A DNA stretch of 64,000 nt from JBCDBD01 sp039184335 (GCA_039184335.1 JBCDBD010000010.1:1-64000), one strand, 5' to 3'; positions 26,211 through 35,114 are shown, counted from the first letter of the stretch. Notes: generated by a model not told the origin, from the letters alone. Program-made: numbers and translations.

Positions 26211-28826
26211 ATGACATCCCAGAACATTAGAGCGCAGTTTTTAGCCTTTTTTAAAGATAAGGGCCATAACATCGTTCCTTCAGCACCTATGGTCATAAAA
26301 GATGACCCGACCTTAATGTTCACCAATGCAGGAATGAACCAGTTTAAAGCATTTTTTTTGGGGAATTCCATTTCAAGGTACCAACGCATTTCAGACACCC
26401 AAAAGTGCCTACGTGTCAGTGGCAAGCACAATGACCTTGAAGAGGTCGGCAAAGATACCTATCACCATACCATGTTTGAAATGTTGGGCAATTGGAGTTT
26501 TGGTGATTATTTCAAAAAAGAGGCCATTGCATGGGCATGGGAATTGTTGACCGAAGTTTACAACATTGACAAAGAGGCCCTGTACGTGACCATTTTTGAG
26601 GGTAGTGATGATGCAGATCACCTGAAGATGGATAAGGAAGCGTATGATTTCTGGAAGGCAATCGTTCCAGAAGATCGAATCTTGATGGGCAATAAAAAGG
26701 ACAATTTTTGGGAAATGGGCAACCAAGGCCCTTGCGGTCCTTGTTCTGAGATCCATGTAGATATCCGCTCCGATGAGGAGAAGGCCCAAGTGTCGGGTGC
26801 TGAACTGGTGAACAAAGACCATCCGCAGGTAGTGGAGCTATGGAACCTGGTATTTATTCAATACAACCGTAAAGCCAATGGCCAACTGGAAGACCTGCCT
26901 GCAAAACATATCGATACCGGAATGGGTTTTGAGCGCCTGTGCATGGTGCTACAGGGCAAGCAATCCAACTACGATACCGATGTTTTTACCCCACTCATCA
27001 GAGAGATTGAGACCATAACCCATCAAGATTATGGTGAAAATGAGGAAACGGATATTGCCATTCGAGTCGTGGCAGATCACTTACGGGCGGTGTCTTTTGC
27101 CATCGCAGATGGCCAACTGCCCAGTAATACAGGTGCCGGTTATGTGATTCGAAGAATATTGAGGCGTGCTGTTCGATATGGCTTCACTTTCTTGAATGTG
27201 AAACAACCGTTTATCTACCGATTGGTCAAGGTATTGGGAGAGCAAATGGGAAAAGCTTTTTCAGAGCTCAGAGAGCAGCACCAGTTGATAGAGAATGTCA
27301 TCAAGGAAGAAGAAGGGTCTTTCTTAAGTACCTTGGAACAGGGGTTGGTGTTGTTGAATTCGGCCATCAAGGTCACCAAAGGAAAAACCATGAATGGCGA
27401 AAAGGCTTTCGAATTGTACGACACTTTTGGTTTTCCGATCGATTTGACCTCGTTGATTTTGGAAGAAAAGGGGTATACATTGGATGTGGCGGGCTTTGAG
27501 AAAGCACTTCAGGCCCAAAAAGACCGGTCAAAGACAGCGTCTGAGGTATCGAAGGACGATTGGGTCATTCTTGCAGACGATTCGGTACAGGAGTTTATTG
27601 GGTACGATACATTGGAAGTAGACGTAAGGCTGGTAAAGTACCGAAAGATAGCCTCTAAGAAGGAAGGCAATCGTTACCAACTGGTGTTCAATACCACTCC
27701 ATTTTATGCAGAAGGGGGCGGACAGGTTGGGGATAAGGGGTATTTGGAAGCACCCAATGGCGATATCACCTATATTGTCGACACCAAAAAAGAGAACAAT
27801 GAGACTGTTCATTTTTCGGAGCATTTGCCCAAAGACCTGAAGGCTACTTTTAAAGCTTCAGTGGCTAAAAAACAACGGCAACGTACAGCATGTAATCACA
27901 CGGCTACCCATTTATTGCACCAAGCACTTCGTGAGGTATTGGGTGATCACGTAGAACAAAAGGGTTCTGCAGTGCATTCCAAATATTTGCGTTTTGATTT
28001 TTCCCATTTTACGAAGTTGACCGTAGATGAGCTACGTCAGGTAGAGAACTTCGTCAATGCCCGGATCGAAGGCCAACTCCCTTTTGAAGAAAAGCGTAAT
28101 GTTCCCATTCAAGAGGCCATGGCCGAAGGGGCCATGGCACTGTTTGGTGAAAAATACGGTGATACAGTTCGAACGGTACGTTTTGGCCAATCCGTTGAAC
28201 TGTGCGGAGGAACACATGTGAAGAATACGGGTGATATCTGGCATTTCAAGATTACTGCCGAAGGGGCGGTAGCGGCAGGTATCAGAAGAATAGAGGCCAT
28301 CACCTCAGATGCAGTAAAAGAATTTTATTTCAAAAGCAACAGGGCCCTTTATGAAATAAAAGACCTGCTCAACAATGCCCAAGACCCGGTAAAGGCAGTC
28401 GCAACCCTACAGGAAGAAAACAACCAATTGAAGAAACAGGTAGCACAATTGCTAAAAGACAAGGCCCAAGGACTCAAAACGGATTTGTTGAACAGTATGG
28501 TTGAGGTCAATGGAGTCAAATTCTTGGCCAAAAAGGTAAATTTGGATGCATCGGGAATGAAAGACCTGGCCTTTGGTATGGGCAATTCGAAAGACAATCT
28601 TTTTTTGCTGTTGGCTTCCGAAAAAGAAGGAAAAGCATTGCTTTCGTGCTACATTTCCAAAGATTTGGCCTTTGAAAAAGGCCTGAATGCAGGTACTATT
28701 GTACGTGAACTGGGCAAGTACATTCAAGGTGGAGGTGGGGGGCAACCCTTCTTTGCCACAGCTGGTGGCAAGAATCCGGCAGGTATTCCAGAAGCTTTGG
28801 AGAAGGTCAAGGAGTATTTGAAATAA
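26211..28826 (+). CDS. alaS: Alanine--tRNA ligase
   Basis: 871 residues, the normal size. The class II catalytic core (MFTNAGMNQFK, RVSGKHNDLEEVG, GMGFERL) is followed by the editing domain with its zinc motifs HTATHLLHQAL and CGGTHVKNTGD and by a C-terminal helical and DHHA1 region ending in a GGGGGQPFFATAGG stretch. It charges tRNA-Ala and clears mischarged serine and glycine. It is monocistronic or reads into the small gene 14 bases downstream. It starts at ATG 26211, divergent from the M23 peptidase operon. Confidence 0.98.
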   Translation: MTSQNIRAQFLAFFKDKGHNIVPSAPMVIKDDPTLMFTNAGMNQFKAFFLGNSISRYQRISDTQKCLRVSGKHNDLEEVGKDTYHHTMFEMLGNWSFGDYFKKEAIAWAWELLTEVYNIDKEALYVTIFEGSDDADHLKMDKEAYDFWKAIVPEDRILMGNKKDNFWEMGNQGPCGPCSEIHVDIRSDEEKAQVSGAELVNKDHPQVVELWNLVFIQYNRKANGQLEDLPAKHIDTGMGFERLCMVLQGKQSNYDTDVFTPLIREIETITHQDYGENEETDIAIRVVADHLRAVSFAIADGQLPSNTGAGYVIRRILRRAVRYGFTFLNVKQPFIYRLVKVLGEQMGKAFSELREQHQLIENVIKEEEGSFLSTLEQGLVLLNSAIKVTKGKTMNGEKAFELYDTFGFPIDLTSLILEEKGYTLDVAGFEKALQAQKDRSKTASEVSKDDWVILADDSVQEFIGYDTLEVDVRLVKYRKIASKKEGNRYQLVFNTTPFYAEGGGQVGDKGYLEAPNGDITYIVDTKKENNETVHFSEHLPKDLKATFKASVAKKQRQRTACNHTATHLLHQALREVLGDHVEQKGSAVHSKYLRFDFSHFTKLTVDELRQVENFVNARIEGQLPFEEKRNVPIQEAMAEGAMALFGEKYGDTVRTVRFGQSVELCGGTHVKNTGDIWHFKITAEGAVAAGIRRIEAITSDAVKEFYFKSNRALYEIKDLLNNAQDPVKAVATLQEENNQLKKQVAQLLKDKAQGLKTDLLNSMVEVNGVKFLAKKVNLDASGMKDLAFGMGNSKDNLFLLLASEKEGKALLSCYISKDLAFEKGLNAGTIVRELGKYIQGGGGGQPFFATAGGKNPAGIPEALEKVKEYLK

Positions 28827-28840
28827 GAGGCCTCTCTGTA

Positions 28841-29578
28841 GTGCTTAAAAAATATTCCAACAAAGAAATCAAACGTAAGTTTTATGACAGTATAGCGCAG
28901 CGACTATTGCTTTTGGGGTATACAAAGGATAAAAAAACTTCAGTATTTTATAAGAGGTTCGCAGTTGAAAAGTATGGAACAATTTATTTTGATTGTCATT
29001 TCAACAAGACTGGGACGCATCTTCATGTAAACCCTACCGTCGGATTTCTTCATGGGAAAGTAGAGGAGTTGTGGCATAAATTGATGCCAGAGTATCGTAT
29101 CGATTTCCCCATGTTAAGGTACGATACCACGACCGTTCAGACAAACATTGGCTATTTGACAGCACGAAATACGTATTTGAATTGGAGGTTTTCCAGATCG
29201 ATGGGCCATTTAAGTTTCGAGTTTAAAATACTGACCCTAATTTTAAGCGTTATGCAAACGGGCTTTCAAATACGTCGATACTGTAATGACGGTATGCTCT
29301 TAAAAGCAATGAAGAACCACAAGATCGGGCTGCAAATCACCAATAGACTTAAGGCACCACTTCTTTTGTATGTGATGGGGCATGAAAAAGAGGCCTTTGA
29401 TTTGGCATCGCATTACCTTGCTTTACAACGGCCAACACCAAAGAATCTTGATGCGCAGGAGCCCGAATTTTACAATTCGCAACAAGAGGCCTGGAATTTT
29501 TTTAAGCGGGATAAAGACCCTATCACTTATTATAACTATCGACTTTTCCATACTAGATTTCTTAAAGATAATAGATGA
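28841..29578 (+). CDS. Hypothetical protein downstream of alaS
   Basis: 245 residues from a GTG start at 28841, 14 bases past the alaS stop, so likely in the same transcript. It begins with a basic helix (LKKYSNKEIKRKFYDSIAQR), then a beta-containing region (YGTIYFDCHFNKTGTHLHVN). It has no signal peptide or clear membrane segment, and the C-terminal part is helical with two lysine-rich patches. I do not recognise a family. Its stop overlaps the start of the DUF4230 gene in an ATGA junction, so the two are coupled. Confidence 0.65.
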   Translation: MLKKYSNKEIKRKFYDSIAQRLLLLGYTKDKKTSVFYKRFAVEKYGTIYFDCHFNKTGTHLHVNPTVGFLHGKVEELWHKLMPEYRIDFPMLRYDTTTVQTNIGYLTARNTYLNWRFSRSMGHLSFEFKILTLILSVMQTGFQIRRYCNDGMLLKAMKNHKIGLQITNRLKAPLLLYVMGHEKEAFDLASHYLALQRPTPKNLDAQEPEFYNSQQEAWNFFKRDKDPITYYNYRLFHTRFLKDNR

Positions 29579-30186
29579 AGAAAATTATTGCAGGGGCGGT
29601 CATTGCCTTGGCATCTGTGCTGGTGTACAGGTCATGTGTCAATCAAAGTACCGACAAAGAGCGGTTGCAACGAAGCGCCGTACTGATTCAGGAACAGTTT
29701 CAAAACGTCTCGAAGTTGATCGTGACCGAAGGACATTTTGCAGAGGTCTATAATTATAAAGATTCAAAAGCCCTGTTCGGCTCATGGCTGACTGCTGAGA
29801 AAAAGGCATTGGTCGTAGTCAATGCAACCGTGATCATAGCATATGACCTCAACATTATTGAATTTGACATTGATGAAAGCAGCATGTCGGTGCACATCAA
29901 GAACATTCCAGAGCCTGAAATAACAATCAATCCTGACTTCCAGTATTACGATGTGACGGCAGATTATTTCAATCCTTTTAGAGCTGAAGACTATAACGCC
30001 ATCAAGAATTCAGTACATGCCCAGCTTCTCGATAAAGTGAAAGCTTCATCTCTAAAAAGCAATGCAGAGAATCGATTGGTGAGTGAACTTTCAAAGCTCT
30101 TGTTGCTTACCGATTCAATGGGTTGGAAATTGGTCTATGAAGAAAATACTATCGCTAAGTGGAAACCATCACTTTTGCGGAATTAA
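29575..30186 (+). CDS. DUF4230-domain membrane-anchored protein
   Basis: 203 residues: an N-terminal membrane anchor (IIAGAVIALASVLVYRS) then a DUF4230 domain with ASKLIVTEG-type opening (VSKLIVTEGHFAEVYNY), KKALVVVNATVIIAYDLN and a helical C-terminus. The family is found across Bacteroidota and Firmicutes as a membrane-tethered protein of unknown role. It is coupled to the upstream hypothetical gene by a four-base overlap. Its 3' end overlaps the convergent aromatic amino acid hydroxylase gene by 18 bases. Confidence 0.8.
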   Translation: MKKIIAGAVIALASVLVYRSCVNQSTDKERLQRSAVLIQEQFQNVSKLIVTEGHFAEVYNYKDSKALFGSWLTAEKKALVVVNATVIIAYDLNIIEFDIDESSMSVHIKNIPEPEITINPDFQYYDVTADYFNPFRAEDYNAIKNSVHAQLLDKVKASSLKSNAENRLVSELSKLLLLTDSMGWKLVYEENTIAKWKPSLLRN

Positions 30187-31935
30187 TGTGGTATTGGCCA
30201 AAGTCAGACCGTCATCAATAAGGTGTCCCACTTCGGGTCGTTGCTGCTTTACGGTCTCCAGATGGCCCCTAATGCTATGGGCCAGTTCTTTTTTATTGCC
30301 CTTTATGGCCAGTTCATAGAGCTCAACGGGCAATAGCCAGTCATTGGGGAATTGTGCTTTCAGTTCGTCAAAGAGAACGCTTCGTGAAATGGTGGTATTG
30401 GTACCTTCCCGATAGTCACGTACCCTTTGGTAGTAGGCCTCCAGCTTTATTTTTTCGACATTCCTTTGTTTTTTGATGGTAGGTTCTGCCAATTCATGTG
30501 ACAAGAGATTGAAGCTTTTCAGGTCTGCAGGGCCGTTGAATGCAGATACGATTTTTTCACCCACGGCCATATGGTAAAGTCCCCATTCAGGAAGAAACAG
30601 TATGGTGTCGTCGTGTGTCACTTTGCAATCTTTGAATGTGATCAGAATGATTTCGCCTTTTAGGTTTCGTGTTCCCGTAATGATTTCGCCTTCCACTTTG
30701 ACCCCTCCCTCAAACTCTAGACCAATACGTTCACCCTCAAAAATGTTGTAGGCCTTAAGATCCCTTGGCCCCATGGCTTCAATGGCCAGATTGATGCCTT
30801 TCAGTTTGCCTATCGGAGAGCCAAAACCTTCGGCATGGTTTTCGATTCCATGGCTGACCAGTTCCTTCTCACGATAAGCTAGGGCAGTAGGGCCAAAAGT
30901 GCGAAGATAGACCGGTTCACCATCATGGGATATCATATGGGTAAAATGTCCTGAAATTTGTAGCCCGGTACTGAGTTCCACGGTTCCCAGAGCCTTTGAA
31001 TCAACCAATTTTTGAACCCCTTTCAAGCCACCTGTGCGTAAGGCCATGGTATTGGCAAAATCTTCCAAGATTTGGCTCAAATGGGCAAAGTCAGGAGTGA
31101 CAAAAAGTTGGGGTTGGGGTTGGGTAATATCGAATCTGGTATAAGCCGCTTCGATGGTATAGGGTATTTTTTTTACCGCTTCGGTCATACACCATGTGCT
31201 TTCCCCGATTGATGACAACAGCCCAGCACCATAGATTTTTGGGTTTTTTGCGTCACCAATGAGTCCGTATTCAACGGTCCACCAATGCAGGTTGCGTATC
31301 AACGCCATTTCACTGGGCTTTCCCATATTGTCTTGCAAATCTTCAATACGTTTTTCGGCTTTTTCGATATCATCTTTTGGGGTTCCCTCGGCTTCCTTGA
31401 TAATGGATAGATGGCGAACTGCATGATAAAGCTCATAATCCTTGGAACTTGAGATGGCCTTGGCACCGATTTCGCCAAACCTTCGCAGGTATTCTGCATA
31501 TTCAGGATTGGCAATAATGGGGGCATGGCCTGCGCCCTCATGAATAATGTCAGGGGCAGGGGTGTAAGCAATGTTTTCCAACTGGCGGATGTCAGATGCT
31601 ATCACCAACACGTTATACGCTTGAAATTCCATGAATGCTGCTGGCGGAATGAAACCGTCCACTGCAACTGCAGCCCAACCGATTTCCTTTAAAATTCGGT
31701 TCATGCCATACATATTGGGAATATGGTCAATGGAAATTCCGGTTTTTTCAAGGCCATCCAAGTATGATGTGTGTGCAACTTTGCTCAGGTAATCCACATT
31801 TTTACGCATGACATAGCGCCAAACGGCTTGGTCGATGGCGGTATAGTCTTCATAATTCTGTGGTTTGATATACTGCTTTAGGTGTTCCGGAAGTTTATCC
31901 AGAACAGGATTGCTTTCGTAGGTGCCAGTGTCCAT
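30169..31935 (-). CDS. Aromatic amino acid hydroxylase (phenylalanine 4-monooxygenase type)
   Basis: 588 residues. The iron-binding triad is complete: H132 and H137 in IIHEGAGHAPI and E222 in HWWTVEYGLIG. The catalytic core occupies about residues 40-330; another 250 residues follow, so this is the long form common in Bacteroidota rather than the ~280-residue proteobacterial enzyme. It should hydroxylate phenylalanine to tyrosine with a pterin and oxygen. An Lrp/AsnC regulator is divergent upstream, which fits control by amino acid supply. A small DUF3291-like gene precedes it by five bases in the same transcript. The role of the C-terminal extension is not known to me. Confidence 0.92.
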   Translation of the reverse strand: MDTGTYESNPVLDKLPEHLKQYIKPQNYEDYTAIDQAVWRYVMRKNVDYLSKVAHTSYLDGLEKTGISIDHIPNMYGMNRILKEIGWAAVAVDGFIPPAAFMEFQAYNVLVIASDIRQLENIAYTPAPDIIHEGAGHAPIIANPEYAEYLRRFGEIGAKAISSSKDYELYHAVRHLSIIKEAEGTPKDDIEKAEKRIEDLQDNMGKPSEMALIRNLHWWTVEYGLIGDAKNPKIYGAGLLSSIGESTWCMTEAVKKIPYTIEAAYTRFDITQPQPQLFVTPDFAHLSQILEDFANTMALRTGGLKGVQKLVDSKALGTVELSTGLQISGHFTHMISHDGEPVYLRTFGPTALAYREKELVSHGIENHAEGFGSPIGKLKGINLAIEAMGPRDLKAYNIFEGERIGLEFEGGVKVEGEIITGTRNLKGEIILITFKDCKVTHDDTILFLPEWGLYHMAVGEKIVSAFNGPADLKSFNLLSHELAEPTIKKQRNVEKIKLEAYYQRVRDYREGTNTTISRSVLFDELKAQFPNDWLLPVELYELAIKGNKKELAHSIRGHLETVKQQRPEVGHLIDDGLTLANTTLIPQK

Positions 31936-31940
31936 TGTCT

Positions 31941-32165
31941 TTATGTTTTTCGATGGATGCCCATGGCCATCATTTCATTCTTAAAAGGGGATTCGATGTA
32001 AGTTGCAGTTCTGCTCTGTTCGTCTTTCAATTGCCATACAAACCCTTTACGCTTTTCGATAAACTGGTTTACGGGTGCTAAAAAGGCAACAAATTCCGTC
32101 ATGTTGTGGTAGTTCAATGGTGCCTTTAACCGGACAATGTTTGTTCGTACCAAGTGAATCTCCAT
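31941..32165 (-). CDS. Half-length DUF3291-like protein
   Basis: 74 residues from ATG 32165; a longer frame to 32192 adds residues outside the family. It matches the N-terminal half of DUF3291 (NIVRLKAPLNYHNMTEFVAF, then FIEKRKGFVWQLKD), whose members are about 140 residues. The second half is absent and there is no room for it before the hydroxylase gene five bases on. So it is either a genuinely short variant or a truncated relic retained at the head of this operon. The family's function is unknown; the dimeric ferredoxin-like fold is that of small monooxygenases. Confidence 0.7.
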   Translation of the reverse strand: MEIHLVRTNIVRLKAPLNYHNMTEFVAFLAPVNQFIEKRKGFVWQLKDEQSRTATYIESPFKNEMMAMGIHRKT

Positions 32166-32189
32166 AAAGTAGTTTTTCCTATAAAAGTA

Positions 32190-32197
32190 CAAATATG
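32190..32197 (-). promoter_or_regulatory. Possible promoter -7 element of the hydroxylase operon
   Basis: CATATTTG on the minus strand matches TAnnTTTG in all but the first base, 24 bases before ATG 32165, in the divergent gap with the Lrp regulator gene. Confidence 0.35.
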
Positions 32198-32311
32198 TGT
32201 GTTAATGTGTATGTTTATAAAAAGTTAATAGTAATAAATTCTTTTTAAATATCCTTTTTAAGGAATAAGTATTTTTACTGCAGTTTAATGGACGTGATAA
32301 AAGGAAAAGTT

Positions 32312-32770
32312 ATGCTGGATACTATCGATCGGGAAATTTTAAGGATTTTGGAAAGGGATGCCAAAACTGTGGCCAAGACCATAGCTGATACACTGAATTT
32401 AAGCAAAACACCAGTATACGAACGCATTAGAAAACTGGAACAGGAAGGCTATATCAAAAACTATTCGGCCATTTTAGACAAAACAAAGATTGAAAGCAGT
32501 ATTACGGTATTCAGTTTTATCTCGCTTGATGCCCAAAAAGGCCATTTAATGGATGAGTTCTTGGCATTGGTCAAAGGGTTCAACGAAATTACCGAATGTT
32601 TTGTGGTCGGTGGTGAATTTGATTTTCTTTTGAAAGTGGTTGTCAAGAACCTCGATGCCTATTACCATTTTGCCAAGACCAAAATCGCTACGCTTCCCAA
32701 TATTGGTGCGGTGAAAAGTGCCTTTGTGTTAAAAGAGGTCAAAGATGATACGGCTTTCCCATTATTGTGA
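32312..32770 (+). CDS. Lrp/AsnC family transcriptional regulator
   Basis: 152 residues from ATG 32312, which follows a purine-rich AAAAGGAAAAG site; a start at 32288 is also in frame. The N-terminal helix-turn-helix reads DREILRILERDAKT then LNLSKTPVYERIRKLEQEG, and the C-terminal part is the RAM (ligand-binding) domain with VGGEFDFLLKVVVKNLDAY. Proteins of this family sense amino acids. Being divergent from the hydroxylase operon, with 146 bases between the starts, it most likely regulates it, probably in response to phenylalanine or tyrosine. The ligand is inference. Confidence 0.92.
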   Translation: MLDTIDREILRILERDAKTVAKTIADTLNLSKTPVYERIRKLEQEGYIKNYSAILDKTKIESSITVFSFISLDAQKGHLMDEFLALVKGFNEITECFVVGGEFDFLLKVVVKNLDAYYHFAKTKIATLPNIGAVKSAFVLKEVKDDTAFPLL

Positions 32771-32787
32771 AATGGGGTATTCAGGTG

Positions 32788-32855
32788 GAGCGAAGAAGCT
32801 GCCTCCCCCAAATTCTACGACAAACACTCACTTGGTTGCAGCAGATTCTTCGCTC
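32788..32855. repeat. Imperfect inverted repeat, dispersed-repeat type
   Basis: GAGCGAAGAAGCTGC pairs with a later GCAGCAGATTCTTCGCTC around 35 bases, between two convergent genes. Its right part, with GAATGACAG just after, resembles a dispersed flavobacterial intergenic repeat that I recall from other genomes. It may help end both transcripts. Confidence 0.55.
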
Positions 32856-32877
32856 GGCTCTGAATGACAGGTATATC

Positions 32878-33474
32878 TTAATTGGCGGCTATCGTATGTT
32901 CTGGAGGATATGCTTCCAAGATTTCAGCAACAAATTGACGTATCCGCTCTTCTTTTCTTTCCATGTTCTTGGTGTTGTTCAAAGTACCCACTCCACGACC
33001 TTGCCAAACCAATTCCTTACTTTTGGCGTCAATGAGGTCAATGTAGAGCGAACCTTCGGTACGGGTGCTCACATTGGCACCATTGCCACCCCAGCCCCAG
33101 CCCCAACCAGGACCATAAAACCAAGGGTTGTAGAAGCCACCCCAGCCCCAACCACCCCAGCCCCAGCCGAAGTTGTTGTTGTAGACATCTACCTGCTCCC
33201 GTTCCTTGGTGAAAATACTGACCAAAATATCTGGGTTTTTAGACTTCACAAACCCTCTTGAATTCATTTCGGTATCTATGGCCTTTAAGATTCGTTTTTT
33301 ATCCAGGTCAGAGATTTGCGCTTTGTCTATTCCGGTTTTGTAGAAGGCATAGGATTTGTATTCGTTGAAATTTGCCTCTTTGTCATAATCGGCGATCACA
33401 CGTACCGAAACGCATGAACTCAACAGCACAGATAATAGCAATAGGGATAAGGAGAAAGCTTTCATATTTTTCAT
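32878..33474 (-). CDS. DUF4136-domain lipoprotein
   Basis: 198 residues from ATG 33474 with a lipobox (LLLSVLLSSC) and the DUF4136 fold: VIADYDKEANFNEYKSYAFY at the start and KSKELVWQGRGVG near the end. An insert of about 35 residues rich in Gly, Trp, Asn and Phe lies in the middle (GWGWGGWGWGGFYNPWFYG). DUF4136 lipoproteins are common in Bacteroidota; no activity is established. Start choice: the codon before the hydrophobic segment, seen as the first ATG that gives a normal signal peptide. It converges with the Lrp regulator gene. Confidence 0.85.
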   Translation of the reverse strand: MKNMKAFSLSLLLLSVLLSSCVSVRVIADYDKEANFNEYKSYAFYKTGIDKAQISDLDKKRILKAIDTEMNSRGFVKSKNPDILVSIFTKEREQVDVYNNNFGWGWGGWGWGGFYNPWFYGPGWGWGWGGNGANVSTRTEGSLYIDLIDAKSKELVWQGRGVGTLNNTKNMERKEERIRQFVAEILEAYPPEHTIAAN

Positions 33475-33545
33475 AACAAACATTTTTTGGGTTAGACCAG
33501 AAACATGTAAAAAATACCTCAAATACTGTGCCGAATAAAGCAGAT

Positions 33546-33713
33546 TTACTGCCTTGTGCCAGTTTTTTTGTTGAATCCGTAGGGGCAATGCCGGCACCCA
33601 CTTTCACAACAGTACCCCCTTTTTAAATGATACTGCGCCGTAAACACTTTGTATCCCTCTTCAGAGAGGTAAAAATCCCCTTTTTCTATGGGAACCCATT
33701 TCTTCATTACCAT
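33546..33713 (-). CDS. Cysteine-rich DUF5522 small protein
   Basis: A 55-codon gene from ATG 33713 to TAA 33546, easily missed because of its size. The product carries GDFYLSEEGYKVFTAQYHLK followed by RGYCCESGCRHCPYGF, the strongly conserved core of DUF5522, whose cysteine cluster (CC, C, C) suggests a metal-binding or redox-active site. An in-frame stop lies four codons upstream of the start, so the start is fixed. It is transcribed toward the DUF4136 gene with 71 bases between; whether they are one transcript is unclear. The function of the family is unknown. Confidence 0.88.
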   Translation of the reverse strand: MVMKKWVPIEKGDFYLSEEGYKVFTAQYHLKRGYCCESGCRHCPYGFNKKTGTRQ

Positions 33714-33805
33714 AAAATTACCACTTTACCGGTTATTTTGAATGGTTTGCCCTACTTTTCATGCATTTTGTCTGTTTATCGAATTGTTGGCAACATCTAT
33801 GGGTT

Positions 33806-33840
33806 TTTGGTTCGTTCCGATAATTTTACGGTTATCTTTG
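33806..33840 (+). promoter_or_regulatory. Promoter of the HERIH membrane protein gene
   Basis: A -33 TTTG (33806-33809) and an exact TAnnTTTG element TATCTTTG (33833-33840) are 23 bases apart, within the Flavobacterium spacing. The start codon follows 25 bases later. Confidence 0.55.
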
Positions 33841-33864
33841 TATGAATCATATGATATTGGGGAT

Positions 33865-34191
33865 ATGGTTATAGTCTTTCGGCATTTCTTTTACAAAAAC
33901 TATGTGGGTCTTTCACTTTGGCCTTTTATCATCCTTAAAGAAGGTGCCCTTAAAAAAGATGAGGTATTGCTCAGGCATGAACGCATTCACTTACGGCAAC
34001 AGCTCGAATTGTTGATCGTTCCCTTTTACGTTCTGTACATTGCAGAATGGTTGTTGCGCACCGTTTGGTACTTAGATAGCTATCGCGCTTATCAGAACAT
34101 CAGTTTTGAGCGTGAGGCCTATAGCAATGAACAAAATAGCGCGTACCTTGCGCAAAGAAGGCCTTTTGCATTTTTGAATTACTTTTTCTGA
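33865..34191 (+). CDS. Small HExxH membrane protein (M56-like fragment)
   Basis: 108 residues from ATG 33865, 25 bases after a well-formed promoter; the frame can be read from further upstream but no better start exists. It contains LLRHERIHLRQQLELLI, a classic HExxH zinc-binding helix, followed by a membrane-type segment (LLIVPFYVLYIAEWLL) and a third possible ligand in SFEREAYSNE (about 25 residues on). The pattern recalls the catalytic part of M56/BlaR1 peptidases reduced to a minimum. Homologous small proteins occur across Flavobacteriia as hypotheticals. It may be an active intramembrane-face peptidase; activity is not shown. Confidence 0.7.
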   Translation: MVIVFRHFFYKNYVGLSLWPFIILKEGALKKDEVLLRHERIHLRQQLELLIVPFYVLYIAEWLLRTVWYLDSYRAYQNISFEREAYSNEQNSAYLAQRRPFAFLNYFF

Positions 34192-34208
34192 TAGTTCACC
34201 CTGTTCGC

Positions 34209-35114
34209 GTGAATAGTTGCAATCAGCAAATCGAATGGCCACTTTTAAGAGAAAAGGGCGTAACGGTTCATGTCAAGCGTGAAGACTTGATTCATCCATT
34301 GGTGTCGGGCAACAAGTATCGAAAATTAAAGTACAATCTCTTCGAAGCAAGGGCTCAGGGATTTCAAACTTTGCTTACCTTTGGTGGGGCTTTTTCCAAC
34401 CACATAGCAGCTACGGCATGTGCCGGTCAAGAAGCAGGCTTTGCAACAATTGGTGTCATTCGGGGAGCAGAGCTAGAGGCACAAAATCCACGAAACCCCA
34501 CCTTGCAACTGGCTGAAGAACGGGGAATGCAACTGCATTTTGTGTCCCGTGAGGCCTACAGAACCAAAGACACTCCTCATTTTTTAACTGACCTAAAGCG
34601 CCAATGGGGTACATTTTATCTGCTACCAGAAGGTGGGACGAATGTTTTGGCCGTCAAGGGCTGTACTGAAATTTTGACCGAAGCAGATGCCCGATTTGAT
34701 ATCGTTTGCTGTAGTGTGGGCACTGGTGGTACGATGGCCGGACTTATCAATGCAATAACACCGGGGCAGCAGGTTTTGGGCTACCCCGCGCTAAAGGGTG
34801 ATTTTCTATCCAAAGATATTCGTACTTTAGCCCAAAATGATCATTGGGCATTGATTGCCGATTATCATTTTGGCGGATATGCCAAGGTTACCAGGGCATT
34901 GATTGATTTTATCAACTCATTCAAGAAAATTACGGGCATACCCTTAGACCCTATTTACACGGGAAAGCTCTTGTACGGAATCTTGGATATGGTAAAAAAG
35001 GATCAATTCAAAAAAGGAACCCGGATTTTGGCCATCCATTCAGGTGGACTTCAAGGCATAAGCGGCATGAACACGGTATTGAAAAAGAAAAAATTACCCT
35101 TATTGGAGTTATGA
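34209..35114 (+). CDS. PLP-dependent D-cysteine desulfhydrase / ACC deaminase family enzyme
   Basis: 301 residues from a GTG start. The PLP-binding lysine is in SGNKYRKLKYN near residue 37, with the TFGGAFSNHIAATA phosphate-side loop and a GTGGTMAGL glycine loop typical of fold-type II enzymes of the ACC deaminase/D-cysteine desulfhydrase group. The substrate cannot be settled from the sequence; D-cysteine or D-serine breakdown are the usual annotations, and ACC deamination is less likely without the full ACC signature. Its stop overlaps the next start (ATGA), so it is cotranscribed with the glucosaminidase gene. Confidence 0.85.
   Translation: MNSCNQQIEWPLLREKGVTVHVKREDLIHPLVSGNKYRKLKYNLFEARAQGFQTLLTFGGAFSNHIAATACAGQEAGFATIGVIRGAELEAQNPRNPTLQLAEERGMQLHFVSREAYRTKDTPHFLTDLKRQWGTFYLLPEGGTNVLAVKGCTEILTEADARFDIVCCSVGTGGTMAGLINAITPGQQVLGYPALKGDFLSKDIRTLAQNDHWALIADYHFGGYAKVTRALIDFINSFKKITGIPLDPIYTGKLLYGILDMVKKDQFKKGTRILAIHSGGLQGISGMNTVLKKKKLPLLEL

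Noticed and set aside
32767..33261. 164-codon frame on the plus strand, rich in Pro, Ala and Thr
   Set aside because: It is the reverse reading of the Gly/Trp-rich part of the DUF4136 lipoprotein gene and has no support of its own.
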